A DNA stretch of 33,038 bases from contig JAFXPL010000103.1 in the NCBI GenBank assembly GCA_017527945.1, positions 1-33,038 on the forward strand, read 5' to 3'. The DNA is from Bacteroidales bacterium (lineage in GTDB: Bacteria > Bacteroidota > Bacteroidia > Bacteroidales > WCHB1-69). This document shows, piece by piece, positions 1 to 6,451 of this stretch. Positions within the stretch are counted from its first letter, which is position 1. Each line of letters starts with the position of its first letter. Position numbers and translations under genes: made by a program. Under the pieces are notes generated by a model. The model searched no databases. It was not told where the DNA came from and saw only the letters and a program-made list of their open reading frames with translations.

Positions 1-60
1 ATCCACGCTGCCTGCGGTCGTGAACCGCAGCAGCTCCATGTCTAAGTATCCGTTATTCAT
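1..60 (-). CDS. cysN: Sulfate adenylyltransferase subunit 1 (CysN), N-terminal fragment
   Basis: Only the first 20 codons are present, cut by the window edge. The minus-strand translation from the ATG at 58-60 begins MNNGYLDMELLRFTTAGSVD. The end of it matches the start of the CysN GTPase domain, where LLRFxTAGSVDDGKST leads into the P-loop. CysN is the GTP-hydrolysing subunit of ATP sulfurylase and works with CysD to make adenosine 5'-phosphosulfate from ATP and sulfate in the cytosol. It lies downstream of cysD on the same strand, the usual cysDN order, but 152 bp away, with a palindromic element in the gap. The identification rests on the short motif plus the neighbour. The domain beyond residue 20, including any CysC fusion, cannot be seen. 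Confidence 0.85.
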   Translation of the reverse strand, partial: MNNGYLDMELLRFTTAGSVD

Positions 61-78
61 ATTTTTGTATCTTTATAA

Positions 79-181
79 CCCCCACACTGCGCTGCGCTTG
101 TGTGATAGTCCCCACACTGCGCTGCGCTTGTGTGGGGTTATTAGCGCTTCGCGCGTCTTGCCCCTTCGGGGCTGTTTAAGG
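79..181 (-). repeat. Palindromic GNA-hairpin element, copy A (cysD-cysN gap)
   Basis: Read on the minus strand, it starts with CCTTAAACAGCC and then folds as GCCCC-GAA-GGGGC, followed by GCGC-GAA-GCGC. Two tandem units follow whose outer arms are CACAC/GTGTG and whose centre is GCGCAGC. It ends 18 nt before the cysN ATG. One frame is open through the element and closes at a TAA just after it, but no ATG precedes it in that frame, so this copy is probably untranslated leader. Confidence 0.85.
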
Positions 182-212
182 AATTATGTCTTAAATAAAT
201 GTTCGTTACTAA

Positions 213-1112
213 CTAAAAGTACCCTTCCTTCTTGCGGTCCTCCATGGCGGTTTCGCTGCGCTTGTCGTCGGCGCGGCCGCCGCGCTCGGTGACGCGGGTG
301 GCGGCGATTTCGGCGATGATGTCCTCCAAGGAGTTGGCCTCGGAGATGGTGAGGCCGGTGCAGGTGATGTCGCCGATAGTACGGCAACGCACGCGACGGG
401 TGACCACCTCCTCGGTGGGCTTCAGCGTCATGCAGGGTTCGGCAGCCAGCCACTGGCCGTCGCGGAGAAAGCATCTGCGCTCGTGCGTGAAGTAGAGCGA
501 CGGCAGCGGAATGCTCTCGGCGTAGATGTACTGCCAAACATCCATCTCGGTCCAGTTGCTGATGGGGAAGACGCGGAAGTGCTCGCCCATGTTCTTGTGC
601 CCGTTGAAGATGTTCCATAGCTCGGGCCGCTGGTTTTTTGGGTTCCATTGCCCGAACTCGTCGCGGTGCGAGAAGAAACGCTCCTTGGCGCGTGCCTTCT
701 CCTCGTCGCGCCGCGCCCCGCCGATGCAGGCGTCGAACTTGTATTCTTCGATGGTGTCTAACAACGTGGTGGTCTGCAGTCTGTTACGGCTGGCGTTGTA
801 GCCCTTTTCCTCTTTTACGCGCCCCTTGTCGATGCTCTCCTGAACGGAGCCGACGACCAGCTGCGCCCCCAGCTTCTTCACGAGCGCGTCACGGTAGTCG
901 AGAGTCTCCTGGAAGTTGTGCCCCGTGTCGATGTGCAGCAACGGGAACGGAATCTTGGCGGGATAGAACGCCTTGTAGGCCAAATAGGTGACCACGATGG
1001 AATCTTTGCCGCCGGAGAAGAGGATGGCGGGCCGCTCGAACTGCGCCGCCACCTCCCGCAAGACGTAGATGGATTCGGATTCCAGTTCTTTCAGATGGGT
1101 TAACTTATACAT
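213..1112 (-). CDS. cysD: Sulfate adenylyltransferase subunit 2 (CysD)
   Basis: CysD is the catalytic ATP sulfurylase subunit (EC 2.7.7.4), which adenylylates sulfate to APS in the first step of sulfate assimilation. The 299-residue product is of normal family length. It has the PP-loop SGGKDS at residues 33-38, the downstream HIDTGHNFQETLDYRD segment, a GGARRDEEKARAKER segment and the C-terminal FPISNWTEMDVWQYI signature. It is the penultimate gene seen of the porin-pst-cys directon, starting 35 nt after the pstB stop, and is followed by cysN. The start gives a typical N-terminus (HLKELESESIYVLREV). Nothing is missing. Its position directly behind a Pst-type transporter is unusual. Confidence 0.97.
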   Translation of the reverse strand: MYKLTHLKELESESIYVLREVAAQFERPAILFSGGKDSIVVTYLAYKAFYPAKIPFPLLHIDTGHNFQETLDYRDALVKKLGAQLVVGSVQESIDKGRVKEEKGYNASRNRLQTTTLLDTIEEYKFDACIGGARRDEEKARAKERFFSHRDEFGQWNPKNQRPELWNIFNGHKNMGEHFRVFPISNWTEMDVWQYIYAESIPLPSLYFTHERRCFLRDGQWLAAEPCMTLKPTEEVVTRRVRCRTIGDITCTGLTISEANSLEDIIAEIAATRVTERGGRADDKRSETAMEDRKKEGYF

Positions 1113-1147
1113 AATATCTTTACTATAAACAAATCACCAATAACTAA

Positions 1148-1894
1148 TCAACTAAACGCTCCAGTCAAATACTTTTGGGTAAGTTCGTGTCTGGGATGGT
1201 GGAAGACCTGTTCCGCGCTTCCCTCTTCAATCACTTCCCCTAAGTACATGAAGACGACGTGGTCGGCGATGCGGAGGGCCTGCCGTAGGGTATGGGTGAC
1301 CATGATGATGGAATACTGTTCCTTGAGTTTCACGAAGAGGTCTTCCACGGTTTTGGCGGAGATGGGGTCGAGGGCACTGGTAGCCTCGTCGGCGAGGAGG
1401 TAATCGGGTTCCACGGCGAGGGAGCGGGCGAGACACAGACGCTGTTGCTGCCCGATGGAAAGGCGGGCGGCGGGCGCGTGGAGGCGCTCCTTGACCTCGT
1501 CCCAGAGCCCGACGCCCCGCAGGTTCTCCTCCACACGGCGGTGTAGCTCTTTGCCCTTGCAGAGGTTGTTGATGCGGCATCCGTAGGCCACGTTGTTGAA
1601 GATGGACATCGGCAGCGGGCACGGCCGTTGGCTCACCAACCCGATTCTCCGCCGCAACTCGGTGATTTCCGCACCGCTGCGGATGATGTCCTGCCCATCG
1701 ACCAGCACCTGTCCGCTGATTTTCACCCCTTCCGTGGAGTCGATCAGGCGGTTGAGCGTTCGCAGCAGGGTGGTTTTGCCGCATCCCGAAGGTCCGATGA
1801 TGCAGGTAATCTGCCGCTCGGGCAGCACGACGTTCACGTTCTTCAGGATGTGCGCGTCCTTGATGTGGATGTTGAGGCTCTTGACTTCTATCAT
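1148..1894 (-). CDS. pstB: Phosphate-type ABC transporter ATP-binding protein PstB
   Basis: This is the cytoplasmic ATPase that drives import through PstCA. The 248-residue protein has Walker A GPSGCGKTT near residues 34-42, a Q-loop segment LVSQRPCPLPMS, an ABC signature LSIGQQQRL (the canonical form is LSGGQ), Walker B with LLADEATSALDP and the switch histidine in VTHTLRQA. The TEGV..SGQVLVDGQDI insertion is typical of PstB. It is the fourth pst gene, after pstS, pstC and pstA. The usual next gene, phoU, is absent: cysD follows. The 99 bp before its start is filled with short tandem repeats. The family call is firm. Phosphate as the substrate is inferred from the family. Confidence 0.93.
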   Translation of the reverse strand: MIEVKSLNIHIKDAHILKNVNVVLPERQITCIIGPSGCGKTTLLRTLNRLIDSTEGVKISGQVLVDGQDIIRSGAEITELRRRIGLVSQRPCPLPMSIFNNVAYGCRINNLCKGKELHRRVEENLRGVGLWDEVKERLHAPAARLSIGQQQRLCLARSLAVEPDYLLADEATSALDPISAKTVEDLFVKLKEQYSIIMVTHTLRQALRIADHVVFMYLGEVIEEGSAEQVFHHPRHELTQKYLTGAFS

Positions 1895-1900
1895 TTTGTT

Positions 1901-1948
1901 GACTATGACTAATAACTATAACTATGACTAATAACTATGACTATGACT
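1901..1948. repeat. Short tandem repeat, 19-bp period made of 6- and 7-mers
   Basis: An ACTATG/ACTAATA motif gives a 19-bp unit (ACTATGACTAATAACTATA and one near-identical copy) followed by a partial third. It lies between pstA and pstB and shares its core ACTATGACT with the reverse complement of the array at 7198-7263. Confidence 0.85.
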
Positions 1949-1959
1949 TTTGCCTATTT

Positions 1960-1994
1960 ACAAATCACAAATCACAAATCACTGTTCACTGATT
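1960..1994. repeat. Heptanucleotide tandem array after the pstA stop
   Basis: Five consecutive 7-mers on the plus strand: ACAAATC three times, then ACTGTTC and ACTGATT. The array ends at the last base of the pstA stop codon. The register is exact, while the last two units differ in sequence. Confidence 0.85.
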
Positions 1995-2980
1995 TACACT
2001 TTGTTTTTTGAGAATTTGTTGGATATGAGGCGGCCGGTGATGCTGAGGAGGAGGACGATGACGGTGAGGACGAGTGCGGCGGCGTAGGCGCGGTCCTGGA
2101 CTTCGGGGATGGGGCTGCTGAGTTGGAAGAAGACGGCCAGAGGCAGGGTGGCGGCGGGTTGGGAGAGGGAAGTGGGGATGCTGTCGGTGTAGCCGGCGGT
2201 GAACATCACGGCGGCAGCGTCCCCGATAGCGCGTCCGACGGAAAGCAGCGTCGCGGTGGTGATGCCTGGCGCGATCTGCCGCAGCACGACCTTCAGCGTC
2301 TCCCAGCGGGTGGCGCCAAGCGAGTAGGTGGCGTCGAGGATGTCGCGGGGAAATTCGCGCGTGGCTTCGTCCATGGTGCGGATGAAAATCGGAATGATGA
2401 GCAGGGTGATGACGATGATGCCGCCCAGCAGCGAGGTCCGCAACCCGAAGAAGATCATGATGGTGAAGGCGAAGGCGCCATAGACGATGGAGGGCACCCC
2501 GAAGAGCACATCAAAGGCCATCCGCGCAACGTAAGCCAGCTTGGATCCGGGCTTCAGGTAGATGTTGAGGTAGAAGACCACCGGCACGGAGATGAGCAGT
2601 CCCAACACGGTGGAGCCTCCCACGATGTAAACCGACCCCGCGATGGCGTTGAGGAACCCGCCCTCCTTGCCGATGTAGAAGCCGCCGCCCGGCAGACTGC
2701 TCACCATCTCCCAACTCATGGCTTTCCAGCCGTGTGAGAAGATGGTCCATATCACGCTGACGACCATGCCGACGACTACCGCCATCGACAGCCACATGAG
2801 GGTTTGGGCGAGCGCCTCTTTGACCCGTTTGGCTCCACACCGCGCCTTCGGCTTGCTGTGGTCGCCCCACACTGCGCTTCGCTTGCTGTGGTCGCCCCAC
2901 ACTGCGCTTCGCTTGTGTGGGGTTAATTGCACTTCGTGCGTGTTGCCTCTTCGAGGCTGCTTAAGGATGGCTTTTTTCAT
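1994..2980 (-). CDS. pstA: Phosphate-type ABC transporter permease PstA, with repeat-encoded N-terminus
   Basis: One of the two inner-membrane permease subunits of the Pst importer. The 328 residues include about six hydrophobic segments, starting near residue 60, and the permease EAA-type loop in YSLGATRWETLKVVLRQIAPG followed by LLSVGRAIGDAAAVMFTAGYT. Residues of roughly 8-50 are translated from the palindromic element (QPRRGNTHEVQLTPHKRSA, then two KRSAVWGDHS-type units); normal PstA sequence resumes near KRVKEALAQTLMWL. The ATG at 2978-2980 overlaps the pstC stop as ATGA, which supports this start and translation through the element. An internal start after the repeat cannot be excluded, but no good ATG lies just before the first membrane segment. 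Confidence 0.93.
   Translation of the reverse strand: MKKAILKQPRRGNTHEVQLTPHKRSAVWGDHSKRSAVWGDHSKPKARCGAKRVKEALAQTLMWLSMAVVVGMVVSVIWTIFSHGWKAMSWEMVSSLPGGGFYIGKEGGFLNAIAGSVYIVGGSTVLGLLISVPVVFYLNIYLKPGSKLAYVARMAFDVLFGVPSIVYGAFAFTIMIFFGLRTSLLGGIIVITLLIIPIFIRTMDEATREFPRDILDATYSLGATRWETLKVVLRQIAPGITTATLLSVGRAIGDAAAVMFTAGYTDSIPTSLSQPAATLPLAVFFQLSSPIPEVQDRAYAAALVLTVIVLLLSITGRLISNKFSKNKV
2835..2966 (-). repeat. Palindromic GNA-hairpin element, copy B (inside pstA)
   Basis: Sense-oriented and in frame with pstA. Hairpin 1 is GCCTC-GAA-GAGGC and hairpin 2 is GCAC-GAA-GTGC. Three tandem units of about 30 bp follow, two with the core GCGAAGC and the last with the one-pair-longer core GCCGAAGGC. No stop codon interrupts the pstA frame. 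Confidence 0.9.
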
Positions 2981-3867
2981 GATGTCTTTTCCATTCGGTA
3001 GAGGATGATGCGGGAGAGAAGGTTGAAAATGAAGACGACGATGAAGAGGATGAGGGCGGCGAACATCAGGGCGGATTCGTAAAGGGGCATGGAGAGCATT
3101 TCGCCGTAGTTGTTGGCGATGAGGGCGGGTATGGGGTAGCCGCTGTCGAGCGGGCTCTTGGGAATGGTCATCACGCAGCCGCAGACCATGAGCACGGCGA
3201 TGGTCTCGCCCATGGCGCGGGAGACGGCCAGTACAGTGGAGGCGAGGATGCCGGGCAACGTCTTGCGCACCACCACCTTCCGGGTGGTCTGCCAGCGGGT
3301 GGCCCCCAAAGCCAACGAGGCCTCGCGCAGGTCCTGCGGCACCATGCCGAACACCTCAATGAAGAGACTGACCAGCAACGGGAGAATCATCACCCCGAGG
3401 ACGATGCCGGCGGCCAGCACCGTGTAGCCCGACGAATACTCCACGAAACGCGGCGCGACTTTGTCGGAGATGAGAGGCACGATGACCAGGGTGCCCCAAA
3501 TGCCATAGACCACCGACGGCAGCGCGGCGAGAATGTCTAACGCTGGAAACACGAACCTGCGCACCGCTGGGCGGGCGTACTCGGTAAGATAGAAGGCCGT
3601 GAACAGCGATACGGGCAGGGCCAGCAGGATGGCGATAAAGGTCACCCAAAGCGTGCCCGCGATGAACGGCAAGAAGCCGAACTCCCCCTTGAGAGGCTTC
3701 CATTCGCTTGAGGAGAGCAGACTCCACATCGACTTGCCCTCCAGCACCGGCACCGACTTGAGGTACAGCCCCACGAACATCACCACCACGAACACGATGG
3801 AGAGGATGGTCAGGGTCAGCATGGTGGCACCGGCGGTTTTGTCCTTGATGATTCTTGATTTCTGCAT
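2977..3867 (-). CDS. pstC: Phosphate-type ABC transporter permease PstC
   Basis: The second inner-membrane permease subunit, which pairs with PstA. The 296-residue protein has a first membrane helix near residues 15-37, a periplasmic segment (FLPFIAGTLWVT follows it), the PstC signature ALDILAALPSVVYGIWG, and the EAA loop EASLALGATRWQTTRKVVVR followed by SRAMGETIAVLMVCG. Length and topology are normal. It lies between pstS and pstA, overlapping the pstA start by 4 bp. A palindromic element and a 44-codon ORF fill the gap from pstS and end 16-17 nt before the PstC ATG. No repeat sequence is inside this gene. Confidence 0.95.
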   Translation of the reverse strand: MQKSRIIKDKTAGATMLTLTILSIVFVVVMFVGLYLKSVPVLEGKSMWSLLSSSEWKPLKGEFGFLPFIAGTLWVTFIAILLALPVSLFTAFYLTEYARPAVRRFVFPALDILAALPSVVYGIWGTLVIVPLISDKVAPRFVEYSSGYTVLAAGIVLGVMILPLLVSLFIEVFGMVPQDLREASLALGATRWQTTRKVVVRKTLPGILASTVLAVSRAMGETIAVLMVCGCVMTIPKSPLDSGYPIPALIANNYGEMLSMPLYESALMFAALILFIVVFIFNLLSRIILYRMEKTS

Positions 3868-3883
3868 GGTACCTTTTTTGATT

Positions 3884-4018
3884 TTACACTGCGCTGCGCT
3901 TGTTGTGGTCGCCCCACACTGCGCTACGCTTGTGTGGGGTTAATTGCACTGCGTGCGTGTTGCCTCTCCGAGGCAACAAAAGGAAATGCGTCTTAAACGA
4001 TAGAAAGGCTACCTCCAT
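3884..4018 (-). CDS. Small ORF coupled to pstS, encoding a translated copy of the palindromic element
   Basis: A 44-codon frame begins at an ATG that overlaps the pstS TGA stop as TGATG and ends at TAA 16 nt before the pstC start. The product starts MEVAFLSFKTHFLLL, then reads through element copy C as PRRGNTHAVQLTPHKRSA and ends VWGDHNKRSAV. No known domain is visible. It could be a real leader-type peptide, or only a frame that keeps ribosomes moving from pstS to pstC. The stop-start overlap and the absence of stops are what is seen; translation is an inference. The same peptide frame is used inside pstS and pstA. Confidence 0.45.
   Translation of the reverse strand: MEVAFLSFKTHFLLLPRRGNTHAVQLTPHKRSAVWGDHNKRSAV
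3885..3982 (-). repeat. Palindromic GNA-hairpin element, copy C (pstS-pstC gap)
   Basis: On the minus strand the header is shortened (no CTTAAGCAG), then hairpin 1 is GCCTC-GGA-GAGGC and hairpin 2 is GCAC-GCA-GTGC. Two units follow, one with the core GCGTAGC and a partial one with GCGCAGC. It ends 17 nt before the pstC ATG. Confidence 0.85.
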
Positions 4019-5127
4019 CATTCTTGATTCTTAATTCCTAATTGTCTTACCCCTTTCTGGAGCTTGTCGTTGCTGAGACTGATGTAGCCGGCGGGGGCGC
4101 ACTCCTGCTGGCCGTCGGTGAGGACGTACTTGAGGAAGGCGACAACCGCAGGATTGGTGGGTGTACCGTTGGTGACAAGGTAGAGGTCACGAGCGGGCGG
4201 CGACGGGTACTTGTCCGCTGCGACGGCCTTCACGAAGTCGTCTTTGGTGTCGTAGAAGTACTCCCCGGCGGAAATGCTTCCGTCGCCGTCGCGGTCGATG
4301 GGAAAGACGAAGAGGCCGGTGTTGGGTTTGCGGCTCTCCTCATCGTAGGCGTAGCCGATATTGTTAAAGCCCACGGCCAGCTTGTCGCGCTGCACTGCCT
4401 GCGCCAGCCCGGGGTCGCCGAAGACGGCCGTGCCCTGCAAATCTTCCTGCTTTTTGCCCATCCACATCGCGAAGGTCTCGGCAGCACCGCAAGCGTCGGA
4501 GCGCGTATAGACATGGATCGGAGTGTCGTCGGCGGTGCCAAGCAGCTGGCCCCAGGTCTGGATTTCCCCCGAAATCCAGACCTTGTAGGCCTCCTCCATG
4601 GTGATGCCTTGCCGCTTCATCTCGGCGGCGAAGGGGTTCTCCGTGTTTACGGTGATGACCACCGCGTCTTTCGTCACGGCAAACGGTACCGCCCCTTTTT
4701 CGATCTCGGGCGGATAGACCTCACGCGAAACCATGCCGAGATCGACCACGTTGGCCAGCACGTCGGTCATGCCTTTGCCCGCGCCGCCTGCCGAGATGTC
4801 GATGTGTACGCCGGGGTTGGCTTTCTGGAACTCCTCGACCCATTTCACGGCCAAGGGGTAGAGCGCGAAGGCTCCGGAGATGGAGATCTCTCCAGAGAGA
4901 GCGCCCTCCTTTTGGGGCGCTTCTTTTTTCGTGCCGCAGGAGGTCGTCATTAGGGTGACGCATACGGCTATTGCGAGGATTATGCACACTGCGCTACGCT
5001 TGTTGTGTTCGCCCCACACTGCGTTGCTGCTGTGTTTGCCCCACACTGCGCTGCGCTTGTGTGGGGTTAATTGCACTTCGTGCGTGTTGCCCCTCCGGGG
5101 CTGCTCAAGGAATGATGTCTGTTTCAT
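4018..5127 (-). CDS. pstS: Phosphate-type ABC transporter substrate-binding lipoprotein PstS
   Basis: The oxyanion-binding component of the Pst importer. The 369-residue product has a lipobox (LMTTSC, lipidated Cys near residue 66), then a PstS-like fold: ISGAFALYPLAVKWVEEF, SAGGAGKGM, a VVDLGMVSRE loop and TRSDACGAAETFAMWMG. The last differs from the canonical phosphate loop R-x-D-x-S-G-T. The n-region before the signal peptide's hydrophobic core is about 47 residues long and is translated from the palindromic element. No ATG lies between the repeat and the core (only GTG in SAVC), so this start is favoured. The last residues, QLGIKNQE, are encoded by heptad repeats. It lies 18 nt after the porin stop and is coupled to a small ORF downstream. 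Substrate specificity is not proven. Confidence 0.9.
   Translation of the reverse strand: MKQTSFLEQPRRGNTHEVQLTPHKRSAVWGKHSSNAVWGEHNKRSAVCIILAIAVCVTLMTTSCGTKKEAPQKEGALSGEISISGAFALYPLAVKWVEEFQKANPGVHIDISAGGAGKGMTDVLANVVDLGMVSREVYPPEIEKGAVPFAVTKDAVVITVNTENPFAAEMKRQGITMEEAYKVWISGEIQTWGQLLGTADDTPIHVYTRSDACGAAETFAMWMGKKQEDLQGTAVFGDPGLAQAVQRDKLAVGFNNIGYAYDEESRKPNTGLFVFPIDRDGDGSISAGEYFYDTKDDFVKAVAADKYPSPPARDLYLVTNGTPTNPAVVAFLKYVLTDGQQECAPAGYISLSNDKLQKGVRQLGIKNQE
4021..4041. repeat. Heptanucleotide array encoding the PstS C-terminus
   Basis: Three 7-mers on the plus strand, TTCTTGA, TTCTTAA and TTCCTAA, followed by a diverged fourth. They lie directly inside the pstS stop codon, so the last codons of pstS are repeat-derived. 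The reverse complements (GAATTAG-like) resemble the array at the end of nadB. Confidence 0.7.
4984..5110 (-). repeat. Palindromic GNA-hairpin element, copy D (inside the pstS signal region)
   Basis: Sense-oriented and in frame with pstS. Hairpin 1 is GCCCC-GGA-GGGGC and hairpin 2 is GCAC-GAA-GTGC. Three tandem units follow: one with the core GCGCAGC, one degenerate, and one with GCGTAGC. It starts 14 bp inside the coding sequence and ends just before the hydrophobic core of the signal peptide. Confidence 0.9.
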
Positions 5128-5145
5128 ATTGCTACTATTTGTTTA

Positions 5146-6300
5146 TCAGAATTTTACGGAGGTCATAACAGTCATGTTATGACCTAATTGGTCGTTGTTG
5201 TAGCGCTGCTTCAAAGTGTAGTTCAACTGCACGCGGACGTGCTTTTCGGGCCACCAGTCAAGGCCGGCCGAGTAGTAGATGGAGGGCTGCTTGTCGTTCA
5301 GGTTAAGGTTTTTCTGATAGTAGTCGAGCCGTATTACGGGGCGGAGCTGCTGCCGCACTGTGCTTTTCCCTCCCCAGCCGAAGTCGAACCAGTAGCCGGA
5401 CACCACATAGAAACCGTGGGATTGTGCGGGGTCAGGCACAATATGGTAATCCTCCCCGAAAGGACCGTTCGTATTTAAGGCAAAATCGGTGACCCCCCAC
5501 AGATACTCGCTGCGAACCACCAATTTCCCGGTACGATATTCCAATCCATACGCACTGCGGAACCGGGTGCCGTCCACACCGGTGCTTGCCCCGTTATAAA
5601 GCATGTCGTATTTTCCCCAATATTCTGATATGGAAATCGTTAGGCCTTTCACAAACGGGCAGAATTCCAGGCGGGCGGAGATGTCCTTTGCCATGTTGTC
5701 GGTCTTCACGTTGATGCCGTTGCCGCCGAAAATGCCGATGCCGTAGGTGAGGATCGGAATCCGTTCGCCGCGCACTTCCGCAGAGACCGCCGTGCCCGTG
5801 AGCATAAGCCCGATTTCACGGCCGTTGGAGTACGTCCCGATGCCAGTGACATCCTTATATCCTGATAAGGCACTTATAACCTGCGCATTCTCAGTTAGTT
5901 CCAAGTCTAACGGGGAGAGCTTGTTCTCCAAAGAGAACGGAATCTTGAACTGTCCGACCTGTAGCTGGACGTATTTGCAGAAATTCACCTTCACGAAGGC
6001 GTCGATAAGGCGGGGATTCGGAGCGAGGTCGCCCTGTAGCCGGAAATCGACCCATTTGGAAAGGCTGCCTTTGAGGTCGAGACGGGCGCGCCGGATCTGA
6101 AACACGCTGCTCTTCTCTTCGCCGAGCTGGTCGTAGGCATACTGCGCGTCAATCCATCCGCCCACGCTCACATGCTCCTTCACCTGCTGCCAGATTTTCT
6201 GTGCTTTTTTCTCAGGAATGCTATCCTGCGAATAGCCTGACAACCATCCCAATGTTAATGTAAATATTAAAATAGATAGTAGCCTTTGATTCATATGCAT
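5146..6300 (-). CDS. Outer-membrane phosphate-selective porin family (OprO/OprP-like)
   Basis: A predicted outer-membrane beta-barrel of the Porin_O_P type, which lets anions cross the outer membrane. The 384-residue protein has a signal peptide (MNQRLLSILIFTLTLGWLSGYSQ), then SVGGWIDAQYAYDQ, RRARLDLKGSLSKWVDFRLQGDLA, a VQLQVGQFKIPFSLE segment and alternating aromatic strands to a terminal SVKF, all typical of the family. The start could be residue 1 or residue 3 (MHMNQ); both fit a promoter 26 bp upstream. It heads the directon and would feed pstSCAB in the periplasm. The anion is not determined by sequence; members carry phosphate or polyphosphate. An AraC-type regulator diverges from it. 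Confidence 0.88.
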   Translation of the reverse strand: MHMNQRLLSILIFTLTLGWLSGYSQDSIPEKKAQKIWQQVKEHVSVGGWIDAQYAYDQLGEEKSSVFQIRRARLDLKGSLSKWVDFRLQGDLAPNPRLIDAFVKVNFCKYVQLQVGQFKIPFSLENKLSPLDLELTENAQVISALSGYKDVTGIGTYSNGREIGLMLTGTAVSAEVRGERIPILTYGIGIFGGNGINVKTDNMAKDISARLEFCPFVKGLTISISEYWGKYDMLYNGASTGVDGTRFRSAYGLEYRTGKLVVRSEYLWGVTDFALNTNGPFGEDYHIVPDPAQSHGFYVVSGYWFDFGWGGKSTVRQQLRPVIRLDYYQKNLNLNDKQPSIYYSAGLDWWPEKHVRVQLNYTLKQRYNNDQLGHNMTVMTSVKF

Positions 6301-6325
6301 CTATTTTTGCTTCAAAAAAAACGGG

Positions 6326-6333
6326 CAAAAATA
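6326..6333 (-). promoter_or_regulatory. Bacteroidota-type -7 box for the porin-pst-cys directon
   Basis: TATTTTTG on the minus strand, a perfect TAnnTTTG, 25 nt before the porin ATG. A TTG lies 23 nt further upstream (6357-6359), a little beyond the usual 19-21 spacing for the -33 element. Confidence 0.6.
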
Positions 6334-6451
6334 GGAATTCAGGGAGGTAGAACTGTCAATATTCGGCTGTAATGTGTCATGATTTAGCAATATTTTGTCG
6401 TTATTTGATCAATACGTGTAATAGATTGAGATTTTTTTTATTTTCGCCGCC

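Noticed and set aside
2835..2966. CRISPR array (three regular repeats of about 30 bp)
   Set aside because: The units are contiguous with no unique spacers, lie in frame in pstA, and match the palindromic element at other loci; no cas genes are present.
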